Origin: Bufo bufo
Taxonomy: Eukaryota > Chordata > Amphibia > Anura > Bufonidae
Direction: 5' to 3'
NCBI RefSeq assembly: GCF_905171765.1
Contig: NC_053397.1
Span: 667,114 to 731,113, forward strand
DNA length: 64,000 nucleotides
Below, one piece after another: positions 44,599 through 56,500 of the stretch. The notes under the pieces are model-generated. The model was not told the origin of the DNA, did no database searches, and was given only the letters and a program-made list of their open reading frames with translations. The translations under genes were made by a program, and so were the position numbers. Every line of letters starts with the position of its first letter. The stretch's first letter is position 1.

Positions 44599-45834
44599 GT
44601 ACCCCTCCCTCTACGGGTGGACTCCGGACACTCAAAGCCCACCTTCTCAGGATGAGACCTATGGAAAGCCCTGATGAGACGAGTGGCCTTAATGTCCGCC
44701 ACTGGGACCCACATTCTTTCCTCAGGACCATAACCCTCCCAATGAACGAGATACTGAAGAGAACCATGGATAATGCGAGAATCCACAATCCTAGAGACCT
44801 GAAATTCAAGATTAAAATCAACAAAAATCGGAGGAGGAGGCAAAGAGGAGGGTACAGTGGGTTGGACATAAGGTTTTAATAGGGACCTGTGAAAAACATT
44901 ATGGATCTTCCAAGTCTGAGGAAGATCAAGACGGAAGGCAACGGGATTTATGACAGACAAGATCTTGTAAGGCCCAATAAACTTAGGACCCAACTTCCAG
45001 GAGGGAACTTTTAGTTTGATATTCTTTGTAGACAACCACACCAGATCACCCACATTCAGGTCCGGACCAGGTACATGTCTCTTATCCGCCACACGCTTAT
45101 ATCTCTCACTCATGCTCTTCAGATTACCCTGAATCTTTTGCCAAATAAATGACAAAGATGAGGAAAATCTCTCCTCATCAGGTAAACCAGAAGACCCCTC
45201 TCCAGAGAATGTCCCAAACTGCGGTTGAAACCCATATGCACCAAAAATCGGTGACTTATCAGAGGACTCCTGGCGACTGTTATTTAAAGCAAACTCAGCA
45301 AGGGACAAAAAAGAACACCAATCCTTCTGATTCTCTGCCACAAAACAGCGCAGATATGTCTCCAGATTCTGATTGACGCGTTCGGTCGGACCATTCGACT
45401 GCGGGTGAAAAGCAGAAGATAACGACAACGGAACCTCCAAGCGAGAACAGAAGGCCTTCCAGAATCTGGAAACAAATTGCGTGCCCCTATCAGAAACGAT
45501 GTCTGAAGGAATGCCATGCAATTTAACAATGTGATCAACAAACGCTTGCACCAGCGTCTTAGCATTGGGTAACCCAGGAATGGGAATGAAATGCGCCATT
45601 TTGCTAAAACACTACCACCAGAATCACAGTCTTCCCTGAGGAACGAGGCAGGTCCGTAATGAAGTCCATGGACAGATGCGTCCAAGGACTGGAAGGAATT
45701 GGTAATGGGAGGAGAGAACCCGATGGCCGTGAATGAGGGACCTTGGCACGAGCGCAGGTCTCGCAGGCTGCCACAAAACCCTCAACAGTCTTACGAAGAG
45801 CCGGCCACCAGAATCTCCGAGCAATGAGATCCAC
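44541..45834 (-). pseudogene. Gypsy integrase with chromodomain
   Basis: The N-terminal part (45,834 to 45,604) has the zinc-binding tail ACETCARAKVPHSRPSG and the first core Asp in WTHLSMDFITDLPRS. A frameshift near 45,600 leads into the next frame (from 45,599): DIVSDRGTQFVSRFWKAFC with the second Asp and FHPQSNGPTERVNQNLE with the Glu. The C-terminal GPY-like block is GPKFIGPYKILSVINPVAFR. A chromodomain follows, FQVSRIVDSRIIHGSLQYL then VHWEGYGPEERMWVP, placing it in the chromovirus branch. Chromodomains direct integration by binding histone marks. Intact apart from the frameshift; it ends within the 3' LTR boundary. Confidence 0.93.
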
Positions 45835-45977
45835 TGTGGCTCTACTCCCCAGGTGCCCAGCAAAGACAGTATCGTGGTGCTCCTAAAAAACTTTGTGTCA
45901 TAAAGCGAGAGGCACAAACAACCTCCCAGGAGGACAAAGATCGGGAGCCTCTGCCTGGGCTGCCTGAACCTCTGCCT

Positions 45978-47908
45978 TCAAATCAGAGCAGAGACGACCA
46001 CCCCATCAGCCAAAATGGTACCCGGCTCTTCAAAGTTCCCCCCTCCCGGAAAACAACATGACAGGGCATCCGCCTTCACATTTTTAACCCCAGGGCTGAA
46101 CGTAACAACAAAATTAAACCTAGAAAAGAACAAAGACCATCTGGCCTGTCTCGGGTTCAGACGCTTGGCCGATTCCAAGTAGGCCAGATTCTTATGGTCG
46201 GTAAACACGGTAATAGGGTGTCTGGCTCCCTCTAACCAATGGCGCCATTCCTCAAAAGCTAATTTGATGGCCAACAACTCCCTATCTCCCACATCGTAAT
46301 TTCTCTCTGCGGAGGAGAGTTTCCTTGAGAAAAAGGCGCACATTCGCCATTTGGCAGGAGAGGGACCCTGAGACAAGACCGCACCCACACCCACCTCAGA
46401 AGCGTCCACCTCAACAATAAAAGGTAGAGAGACATCAGGTTGTAACAAAATGGGAGCAGAAGCAAAACACTCTTTAATACTAGAAAAGGCTTTAAGCGCA
46501 TCTACCGACCATGAGGAAAAATACACCCCCTCTTTAGTCCTATCAGTGAGTGGCTTAACAACAGAGGAATAATTCAAAATGAACTTTCTGTAATAATTGG
46601 CAAAACCCAAAAACCGCATCAGCGCCTTCTGATTCTCAGGAAGCTCCCAATCAAGCACAGCGCGGACCTTCTTAGGGTACATCCGAAAACCAGAAGCGGA
46701 GAGAAGAAAACCAAGAAATTGAATCTCCGGAACCGCAAACACACATTTTTCCAGTTTAGCGTACAATTTATTCTCCCGCAGAATCAGCAAGACCTGACGT
46801 AGGTGGTCCCGATGAGTCTTGAAATCAGGAGAAAAAAATCAAAATGTCATCTAGATACACCAGTACAAATTTTCCCATTAAATGATAAAAAATGCTGTTC
46901 ACAAAATGTTGGAAGACGGCCGGAGCATTCATCAAACCAAAGGGCATAACCAAATTCTCGAAATGACCCTCAAGGGTATTGAAGGCCGTCTTCCATTCGT
47001 CCCCTTCCCTGACCCTGACTAGCTTGTATGCCCCTCTTAAATCCAACTTAGAAAAAACTTTAGCCCCAACAATCTGGTTAAACAGGTCCGGGATCAGAGG
47101 ACGCGGATATGGGTCACGAATTGTGATATGGTTAAGCTCCCTGAAATCCAGACAAGGTCTTAAAGAAGCATCTTTTTTCTTAACAAAACTTTCTCAGGCT
47201 CTCAGAGATATAAGTACGCATAGCGACCCTTTCAGGTTGGGAGAGATTGTATAGTCGTGATTTTGGCAGCTTGGCGCCTGGGATGAGATTAATAGGGCAG
47301 TCGTACTCCCGGTGAGGGGGCAACTCCTGGACACCACTTTTGGAAAACACATCCGAAAATTCAGATAGAAAAGATGGCACAGTCTTGGTAGAAACCTCTG
47401 AAAGAGACGCCGTGAGGCAATTCTCTCTGCAAAACTCACTCCAACCATTTATTTGCCTCGCTTGCCAATCAATGGTGGGGTTATGTTTAGTGAGCCAGGG
47501 TAGCCCCAACACTAGAGGAGTAGGCAAACCGCTAAGGACGAAACATGACATATCCTCAACATGAGCATCACCCACAGTCAAACGGATATTGTGAACTATG
47601 CCCTTTAACGATCTTTGAGAAAGTGGAGCGGAATCGATAGCAAAAACAGGAATATCCTTTTCCAAAGTGCATACCTGGAAACCATGCGTTATTGCAAATT
47701 GATTATCAATGAGATTGACAGCTGCTCCACTATCTACAAAAATCTCACAAACCATGTTCTTGCTGTCTAGCGCCACCCTGGCAGGTAGGAGAAAACGGGA
47801 ACTACAAGCAAACGGCAAACCTTCAATTTCTGCATCAACCTTGCCAATAGTAGCAAATGGAAAGTTTTTAGAGTTTTTTTTATTTTTATTACCCTCCAAA
47901 AACTCCAT
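45978..47908 (-). pseudogene. Gypsy protease-reverse transcriptase-ribonuclease H
   Basis: The aspartic protease shows EIFVDSGAAVNLIDNQF (active-site DSG) near 47.73 kb and LVLGLPWLTKHNPTIDW near 47.49 kb. The reverse transcriptase starts with ELPPHREYDCPINLIPGA. A frameshift and a small deletion near 47,190 remove the segment before [18 protein letters not shown]. The core then follows: [49 protein letters not shown] (catalytic YLDD). After another frameshift near 46,830 come the thumb/connection and ribonuclease H ([38 protein letters not shown]). Each catalytic motif is present but spread over three frames. Confidence 0.94.
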
Positions 47909-47929
47909 GAACCTCCTACAGGGGGCAAA

Positions 47930-48752
47930 CAGCCAAATGATTTATACCCCCACAACAGATACAAACCCTCCTCTGAGATCTGAATCCTCTACTATCAGAG
48001 GCAAGCAAACCCAGCTGCATGGCCCCCTCCTCAGAGGGGATTGAGACAGACTGAGACCCCTGCGCACTGAATGAGACAGCCCCACTGTCCTTGGGTTGAA
48101 TATGACGGGTAAGAGTAGTCTCCTCTCTCTCTCTCTCTCTCTAAGATGCCTGTCAATACGAACAGCTAGAGACATGGCAGACTCTAAGGACGCCAGTCTC
48201 TCATGAAAAGCAAATGCATCTTTCAATCTTTCTGAAAGACCATGGCAAAATTTACTTCGGAGTGCAGCATCATTCCAACCAGTATCAGCTGCCCATCTCC
48301 GAAATTCAGAACAATACATCTCTGCGGACTGTTTACCCTGGCATAAAAGACGCAGTTTAGATTCAGCCAGAGCAATACGATCCGGGTCATCATATATCTG
48401 CCTCAGGGCTACAGAAAATTAATCCACCGAGGTGCCACGCCCCCACCAGCAGCGAAAAGGCCCAAGACTGAGCGTTATCCCTGAGCAGAGAGATGATGAT
48501 CCTCACCCTCTGCTCCTCATCACCAGAGGAATGGGGAAGTAGGCGAAAATGGAGTTTGCAAGCCTCTCTAAAGCGAACAAAATTCGCACTACCCCCGGAG
48601 AACGTATCCGGAAGCGAGATCTTAGGCTCGGAACAAACTCCATGAATGCCAGCAGAACCAGTCACCTGAAACTGAGACACAGTTTTACGGAGATCTGCTA
48701 CCTCCAGCGAAAGACCTTGCATGCGGTCATACAAGGCTGAAACCGGATTCAT
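47930..48752 (-). pseudogene. Gypsy (sushi-type) gag
   Basis: The start is MNPVSALYDRMQGLSLEVAD at 48,752. The capsid-like part includes LPDTFSGGSANFVRFREAC and, after a frameshift near 48,420, EFRRWAADTGWNDAALRSKF and GLSERLKDAFAFHE. A (GA)n run (about 48,121-48,142) expands RERERERR in the linker before a degenerate zinc knuckle near 47,930. This gag type is related to that from which the vertebrate RTL/PEG10 genes were domesticated (family knowledge); this copy is broken and repeat-embedded, with no sign of domestication. Confidence 0.9.
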
Positions 48753-48779
48753 GCTTAAGACGGTTTTGGCGGTTTATAA

Positions 48780-49308
48780 TGTCACGGGTGAAGTTGCAGA
48801 TAGCTGGAACTTATAAATAAACGACTGACTGGCTTGATCCCAAACTAAGGAGCATATAGGTGAGCCCTTTAAAACCCTAAGAGCTCTCCCTGACTGCTAT
48901 GCACATGCAAGGGTCTCAATGGTAGATGATTGCATGCCCACGTACCTAAGACTGTGTGACACCTGAAAACCCTATAATAGTGAGGGGACACGACCACCGG
49001 CTCCCTGCACTTAATACGGACGGAGTCAGAGTCATCTAGAATCAAGCCAGCAAGGAAACACAATAAAGGAAAAGACTTATCTGAGCAAAGAGCAGCAGCA
49101 GCCTCCAGCAGTGAACACTTCATCCAGGAACTAGCATAAACCGCAAAGTGAGGAAGTATGGGAGGGAATATAAAGGAAGACGATTAGTCTAAATAAGTGA
49201 AACCTGGCAGAAGGAAAGGAGATGACAAAGTGAAACCAAAACAAAGAACGTCATACAAGAGGTAGAGAAGAACGTCTGTCAGACCTTCTCACAGAACTGG
49301 CGGTGACA
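48780..49308 (-). repeat. Gypsy 5' LTR
   Basis: 529 bp with TGTCAC and GTGACA termini. The target duplication GAGAA follows at 49,309. Confidence 0.95.
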
Positions 49309-49313
49309 GAGAA

Positions 49314-52300
49314 GTGAGAGTATGGATTCTTTATTGTAAGAGCAGTGAGACTACGGACTATTTACTGTAAGATCAGTGACACTATGGACTCTTTACTGTA
49401 AGAGCTTTGAGATTACAGACTCTTTACTGTAAGAGCAGTGAGACTATGGGGCTATTTACTGTAAGAGCAGTGAGACTATGCACTCTAGTGTAAGAGCTGG
49501 GAGACTATGGAACTCTTTAGTGTTAGAGCAGTGAGACTATGGACTCTGTACTGTAAGTGCACTGTGACTATGGACTCTTTACAGTAAGAGCAGTAAGACT
49601 ATGGACTTTACTGTAAGAGCAGTGTGACTATGGACTGTTTACAGTAAGAGCAGTAAGACTATGGACTTTACTGTAAGAGCAGTGAGACTATGGGAATCTT
49701 TACTGTAAGAGCAGTGAGACTATGGGAATCTTTACTGTAAGAGCATAGAGAATATGGACTCTTTACTGTAAGAGCACTGAGACTATGGACCCTATACTGT
49801 AAGAGCAGTTATACTATGGACTCTTTACTGTAAGAGCAGTGAGACTATGGGCTCTTTACTGTAAGAGCAGTCAGACTATGGACTCTATACTGTAAGAGCA
49901 GTGAGACTATGGACTCTTTACTGTAAGAGCAGTGAGACTATGGACTCTTTACTGTAAGAGCAGTCAGACTATGGACTCTATACTGTAAGAGCAGTGAGAC
50001 TATGGACTCTTTACTGTAAGAGCAGTGAGACTATGGACACTTTATTGTAAGAGCAGTGAGACTATGGACTCTTTACTGTAAGAGCAGTGAGACTATGGAC
50101 TCTTTACTGTAATAGCAGTGAGACTATGGACTCTTTACTGTAAGAGCAGTGAGACTATGGACTCTTTAATTTAATAGCAGTGAGACTATGGACTCTTTAC
50201 TGTAAGAGCAGTGAGACTATAGACTGTTTACTGTAAGAGCAGTGAGACTATGGACTCTTTACTGTAAGAGCAGTGAGACTATAGACTGTTTACTGTAAGA
50301 GCAGTCAGACTATGGACTCTTTACTGTAAGAGCAGTGAGACTATAGACTACTGTAAGAGCAGTGAGACTATGGACTCTTTACTGTAAGAGCAGTGAGACT
50401 ATGGACTCTTTACTGTAAGAGCAGTGAGACTATGGACTCTGTACTGTAAGAGCAGTAAAACTATGGACTCTTTACTGTAAGAGCAGTGAGACTATAGACT
50501 CTTTACTGTAAGAGCAGTGAGACTATGGACTCTTTACTGTAAGAGCAGTGAGATTATGGACACTTTATTGTAAGAGCAGTGAGACTATGGACTCTTTACT
50601 GTAAGAGCAGTGAGACTATGGACTCTTTACTGTAATAGCAGTGAGACTATGGACTCTTTACTGTAAGAGCAGTGAGACTATGGACTCTTTAATTTAATAG
50701 CAGTGAGACTATAGACTCTTTACTGTAAGAGCAGTGAGACTATGGACTCTTTACTGTAAGAGCAGTGAGACTATAGACTGTTTACTGTAAGAGCAGTGAG
50801 ACTATGGACTCTTTACTGTAAGAGCAGTGAGACTATAGACTGTTTACTGTAAGAGCAGTCAGACTATGGACTCTTTACTGTAAGAGCAGTGAGACTATAG
50901 ACTCTACTGTAAGAGCAGTGAGACTATGGACTCTTTACTGTAAGAGCAGTGAGACTATGGACTCTTTACTGTAAGAGCAGTGAGACTATAGACTACTGTA
51001 AGAGCAGTGATACTATGGACTCTATATGGTAAGAGCAGTGAGACTATGGACTCTATATGGTAAGAGCAGTGAGACTATGGACTCTTTACTGTAAGAGCAG
51101 TGAGACTATGGACTCTTTACTGTAAGAGCAGTGAGACTATGGACTCTTTACTGTAAGAGCAGTGAGACTATGGACTCTTTACTGTAAGAGCAGTGAGACT
51201 ATGGACTCTTTACTGTAAGAGCAGTGAGACTATAGACTCTTTACTGTAAGAGCAGTGATACTATGGACTCTGTACTGTAAGAGCAGTGAGACTATGGACT
51301 CTTTACTGTAAGAGCAGTGAGACTATGGACTCTTTACTGTAAGAGCAGTGAGACTATGGACTCTGTACTGTAAGAGCAGTGAGACTATGGACTCTTTACT
51401 GTAAGAGCAGTGAGACTATGGACTCTTTACTGTAAGAGCAGTGAGACTATAGACTCTTTACTGTAAGAACAGTGAGACTGTGGACTCTTTACTGTAAGAG
51501 CAGTGAGACTATGGATTTTTTACTGTAAGAGCAGTGAGACTATATAATCTTTACTGTAAGAGAAGTGAGACTATGGACTCTTTACTGTAAGAGCAGTGAG
51601 ACTATAGACTCTTTACTGTAAGAGCAGTGATACTATGGACTCTATACTGTAAGAGCAGTGAGACTATGGACTCTATACTGTAAGAGCAGTGAGACTATGG
51701 ACTCTTTACTGTAAGAGCAGTGAGACTATGGACTGTTTACTGTAAGAGCAGTGAGACTATGGGCTCTTTACTGTAAGAGCAGTGAGACTATGGACTCTTT
51801 ACTGTAAGAGCAGTGAGACTATGGACTCTGTACTGTAAGAGCAGTGAGACTATGGACTCTTTACTGTAAGAGCAGTGATACTATGGACTCTTTACTGTAA
51901 GAGCAGTGAGACTATGGACTCTTTACTGTAAGAGCAGTGAGACTATGGACTCTATACTGTAAGAGCAGTGAGACTATGGACTCTTTACTGTAAGAGCAGT
52001 GAGACTATGGACTCTTTACTGTAAGAGCAGTGAGACTATGGACTCTTTACGGTAAGAGCAGTGAGACTATGGACTCTTTACTGTAAGAGCAGTGAGACTA
52101 TGGACTCTTTACTGTAAGAGCAGTGAGACTATGGACTCTTTACGGTAAGAGCAGTGAGACTATGGACTCTTTACTGTAAGAGCAGTGAGACTATGGACTC
52201 TTTACTGTAAGAGCAGTGAGACTGTGGACTCTTTACTGCAAGAACAGTGAGACTATGGACTCTTTACTGTAAGAGCAGTGAGACTATGGACTCTATACTG

Positions 52301-53960
52301 TAAGAACAGTGAGACTATGGATTCTTTACTGTAAGAGCAGGGAGACTATGGACTCTTTACTGTAAGAGCAGTGAGACTATGGACTCTTTACTGTAAGAGC
52401 AGTGAGACTATGGACTCTTTACTGTAAGAGCAGTGAGACTATGGACTCTTTATTGCAAGAGCAGTGAGACTGTGGACTCTTTACTGTAAGAGCAGTGAGA
52501 CTATGGACTCCTTACTGTAAGAGCAGTGAGACTATGGACTCTTTACTGTAAGAGCAGTGAGACTATGGACTCTTTACTGTAAAAGCAGTGAGACTATGGA
52601 CTCTTTACTGTAAGAGCGGTGAGACTATGGACTCTTTACTGTAAGAGCGGTGAGACTATGGACTCTTTACTGTAAGAGCAGTGAGACTGTGGACTCTTTA
52701 CTGCAAGAACAGTGAGACTATGAACTCTTTACTGTAAGAGCAGTGAGACTATGGACTCTATACTGTAAGAAAAGTGAGACTATGGATTCTTTACTGTAAG
52801 AGCAGTGAGACTATGGACTCTTTATTGTAAGAGCAGTGAGACTGTGGACTCTTTATTGTAAGAGCAGTGAGACTATGGACTCTTTACTGTGAGAGCAGTG
52901 AGACTATGGATTCTTTACTGTAAGAGCGGTGAGACTATGGACTCTTTACTGTAAGAGCAGTGAGACTATGGACTCTTTACTGTAAGAGCAGTGAGACTGT
53001 GGGCTCTATACTGTAAGAGCAGTGAGACTATGGACTCTTTACTGTAAGAGCAGTGAGACTATGGACTCTTTACTGTAAGAGCGGTGAGACTATGGACTCT
53101 TTACTGTAAGAGCAGTGAGACTATGGACTCTTTACTGTAAGAGCAGTGAGACTATGAACTCTTTACTGTAAGAGCAGTGAGACTATGGACTCTTTACTGT
53201 AAGAGCAGTGATAATATGGACTCTATATGGTAAGAGCAGTGAGACTATGGACTCTTTACTGTAAGAGCAGTGAGACTATGGACTCTATACTGTAAGAGCA
53301 GTGAGACTATGGACTCCTTACTGTAAGAGCAGTGAGACTATGGACTCTTTACTGTAAGAGCAGTGAGACTATGGACTCTTTACTGTAAGAGCAGTGAGAC
53401 TATGGACTCTTTACGGTAAGAGCAGTGAGACTATAGACTCTTTACTGTAAGAGCAGTGAGACTATGGACTCTACTGTAAGAGCGGTGAGACTATGGACTC
53501 TTTACTGTAAGAGCGGTGAGACTATGGACTCTTTACTGTAAGAGCAGTGAGACTGTGGACTCCTTACTGCAAGAACAGTGAGACTATGGACTCTTTACTG
53601 TAAGAGCAGTGAGACTATGGACTCTTTACTGTAAGAGCAGTGAGACTATGGACTCTTTACTGTAAGAGCAGTGAGACTATGGACTCTTTACTGTAAGAGC
53701 AGTGAGACTATGGACTCTTTACTGTAAGAGCAGTGAGACTATGGACTCTATACTATAAGAGCAGTGAGACTATGGACTCTTTACTGTAAGAGCAGTGAGA
53801 CTATGGACTCTTTACTGTAAGAGCAGTGAGACTATGGACTCTTTACTGTAAGAGCAGTGAGACTATGGACTCTTTACTGTAAGAGCAGTGAGACTATGGA
53901 CTCTTTACTGTAAGAGCAGTGAGACTATGGACTCTTTACTGTAAGAGCAGTGAGAATATG
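49314..53960. repeat. 31-bp tandem array, right block
   Basis: About 150 further units of the array at 37.6-44.1 kb. Near the right end the units are almost identical (53,570-53,960), while the units next to the gypsy element are more divergent, as expected for array edges exposed by an old insertion. The final units pass without a break into a LINE-like 3' end. Confidence 0.98.
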
Positions 53961-54170
53961 GGGTTAGAGTCTCTTTACAGTAATATGAGGGAAATTGGCT
54001 TCTACCTCACAGGGTTTGTTGTCTTACTTTGGATCTACTTCCAGGATAACTGGCTGAACTGTATAGACGGAGGTATTTTTTTAGCCTTACACTGTTACTA
54101 TCTTTGGTCCAGACTTTATCAGTGTACTATCCTCCTCTTCTCACATTCTAAAACTAATCATGAATAAAAC
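53961..54170 (+). other. LINE-like 3' untranslated tail at the end of the 31-bp array
   Basis: After the last unit (AGTGAGAATATGGGG) comes a non-repetitive sequence with GGATAACTGGCTGAACTGTA then TAGACGGAGGTATTTTTTTA and GCCTTACACTGTTACTAT. This resembles the common ending of CR1/L2-like LINE copies (an AACTGGATGGAC, TTTTT, CCT...ACTATG pattern). It lies exactly where the LFTVRAVRLW motif would be expected to be followed by the LINE terminus. Confidence 0.5.
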
Positions 54171-54214
54171 TGAATTTATCATCTTTTTCCAACTCAAAAA
54201 TCATGTACGGATCT

Positions 54215-54726
54215 GCACATTTGTCATCCAGAAGTCTGCAAAAAATAGCTTGTACATGTTCTCATCACCCGTCTAAACTTCTGTGACATCCTCCTCTGTG
54301 GCCTTTCATCTATCACCCTCGCACCCCTCCAATCTTTCCTCACCTCTGTTGCTCGACTAATTCACCTCTCCCCCCATTTCTCTTCTGTCTCTTCTCTTTG
54401 CCAATCCCTGCACTGGCTCCCCACCACCCAGAGAATTCAGTACAAAACACTTACATACAAGGCCGTCCACAACCTGTCCCCTGTGTATTTCTCTGACCTC
54501 CAATACATCACCACACGTAATCTCCAAACCTCACAAGACCTCCTTCTCTACTCTTATCTCCTCTTTCCACTATTGACTCCAGGATTTCTCCCGTGCATCC
54601 CGCATATTCTGGAACTCTCTGCCTCAACACATCAGACTCTCACCTACAGTGGAATCATTCAAAAGAAAACTGAAACCCACCTCGGCAGTCAAGCTGACAA
54701 CCAGTGACCCTGCAACAACCGGGCCA
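54215..54726 (+). pseudogene. LINE (L2/Rex-like) reverse-transcriptase C-terminal fragment
   Basis: The plus-strand reading shows SRLNFCDILLCGL, LAPLQSFLTSVARLIH, LSPHFSSVSSLCQSLHWLP, RIQYKTLTYKAVHNLSP and TVESFKRKLK in the correct order with small frameshifts. This is the thumb/tail region of L2-, Rex1- or CR1-like LINE reverse transcriptases. The 3' tail of the same LINE continues at 59,041 after a 4.3-kb insertion. It is 5'-truncated near 54.2 kb. Confidence 0.85.
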
Positions 54727-55660
54727 CAGGGGTGTAGTGAGTGTTACGGTGGTGGTGTGCCGAATGAATACAGTAGTTGTACTCACTTTTCTGCAGCTCC
54801 CTGGGCCGGCGCACAGTGGAGGGGAAGACAACACTAAATCCTCCGGGGCATTCTCTATTGCAGGGAACACCAGCCAGATGGAAGTTGAGGTGCCCTTGAT
54901 GGTAATGGGTATGCTTAGGGTGCTTTGGTGTCTGGGCCCCTGTGTTCGTGACGCCAGCACCGTAAGGTGCAAATGTTGAGAGTAGTAGAAAGGATGAAGA
55001 GTCAGTTGTTGTAAAACAGTTGAACATTTACTGAATCACTGGTCTCAGGACAGTTGTCACAGTTCATTAATACAACAAAAGCAATAATCCAGATGTTGGT
55101 TTAACTGGAATTCCTTAATACAGGTCTGGCAATTGTCAGTTGAGGAGTTCTCTAATGCTGTTACTTTACAGGCAAAGAATGGGTAAAGTCCACTTTCTAG
55201 CACTCAGGTGCTGAATATAATGATTTCCTATTTATCTTGAGCAATCGAATAAGGGCGTTCTCCCTCGTGGTAGGCAAACTCTCTGCTACATTATTTGATG
55301 CAGGATGCTCTCCTGAAATATTCAGGGTCACTATGTCCCAGAAGGCGTTTAGTGGAAAAGTACAATTCTGTGCACTAATTATCAAGTTGTGTCCAGGTAC
55401 CTTTAAGTTCCTTCCGGTCACTTGTGCTGGTGAAGTCCCTTGGCTAGGCTCAGCTCTAATCTTCACTACACTCGCTCTATATTCATACTTAGACTTACTG
55501 TCTTGTGCTGGGCTGCAGTAACCTCTTGGTTTGTCCTCTCCAGGCTTGATCAGGGCCCAGAGGAAAGAAAGGCAGCTACGTCTTGGACTTCTCTTGTTCT
55601 CCTCCTCCATTAACTTCCTTCTCCTCTCTCTCCAACTAACTACTTCCTCTCTAACTAACT

Positions 55661-56500
55661 TGTAACGAACCGTTTCAGCAGACAAGGGGTTAAAATCTGT
55701 TTAGGCGATAAGCCCCTTTCTGAGAGACAGGTACAGCTACTGCAGGATACACCAAACTCCCGAACTGTATACAAAGTAGCACTCCCAACTGGAACCTCAC
55801 GAATAGCTGCTAGCAGATGAACAGGAATCAGCTTACACTCCTGGCAATCGGTCTTCTAACAGCATACAGCGGATCCCCACAATAACGAGACAAGGCTCCG
55901 TGTTGAGGGTCAAGCAGTGGTCTGACTGTACTTCACGTACAGCCTCTTTTATTCATAAACCACAAACATAGTACTGCCCACAGGGGTTTGAAATACAACC
56001 AATCAGTAATTAACAACACATACAATGTAACTACAGCAACCAATCGTTCACGCCCCCAGAGGACCAGAATGAAGACTGTGACATAGGACAACATATCCCC
56101 ACAATGCATCATGGTTTCCTCCTCTCTGTCCAGACAACCTGAGGAGCAATCCAATTATCTCTGAGGACAAAGGGAGATCGCCAATACACATGTGAGGACA
56201 ACAGAACAGACATCACCATTTAAACACACAATGGGACAATGGCACAATAGAAACACACCCAGCATTTCCTCCCAAGCTGACAAGTTACACTTATTATAAA
56301 TTGTTACAACTTTGTGAGTTTACATTGGCCATACATATAACTAACATCAATTTAAACAGTATAACTTGGGGACAAACCTATCCAAAATTCACTTGAATAG
56401 GTTCAGGGGTTTAAAAGTTAGTATATGGCCCATAATCCAGGGGCAAGAGGCCAGCAGCCAGTCCTCTCCAAAACCCAGTGGCAAGGTTGGTTTCGCCACA
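55661..56500 (-). repeat. 3' LTR of the non-autonomous LTR element
   Basis: 840 bp and nearly identical to 58,060-58,899, with mostly point differences (for example TTTCAGC versus TTTTTAGC next to the end). Confidence 0.95.

Larger units (their letters stand above)
44069..49308 (-). mobile_element. Sushi-type chromodomain Ty3/gypsy retrotransposon, minus strand
   Basis: Full-structure element of 5,240 bp with 530-bp LTRs, 5-bp GAGAA target duplication, gag, protease, reverse transcriptase, ribonuclease H, integrase and chromodomain in the usual order. The gag ATG (48,752) lies only about 27 bases inside the 5' LTR and no classical tRNA-type TGG primer site follows the LTR. That fits the self-priming Tf1/sushi group, though this is inferred. 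A purine-rich tract (AGAGGGAGGGG) adjoins the 3' LTR. Every gene has frameshifts, so it is inactive. The LTRs differ at scattered positions (a few percent by eye), so it is not very recent. Confidence 0.95.

Noticed and set aside
47930..48752. Domesticated RTL/PEG10-type gag gene
   Set aside because: It is frameshifted, flanked by LTRs and pol, and lies in a satellite array, so it is an ordinary dead retrotransposon gag.
37611..53960. CRISPR-like array
   Set aside because: Units are contiguous without unique spacers, and the DNA is vertebrate.
54704..55521. Short open frames suggesting a host exon
   Set aside because: No domain, no conserved splice pattern, and they lie in an insertion between two LINE halves.
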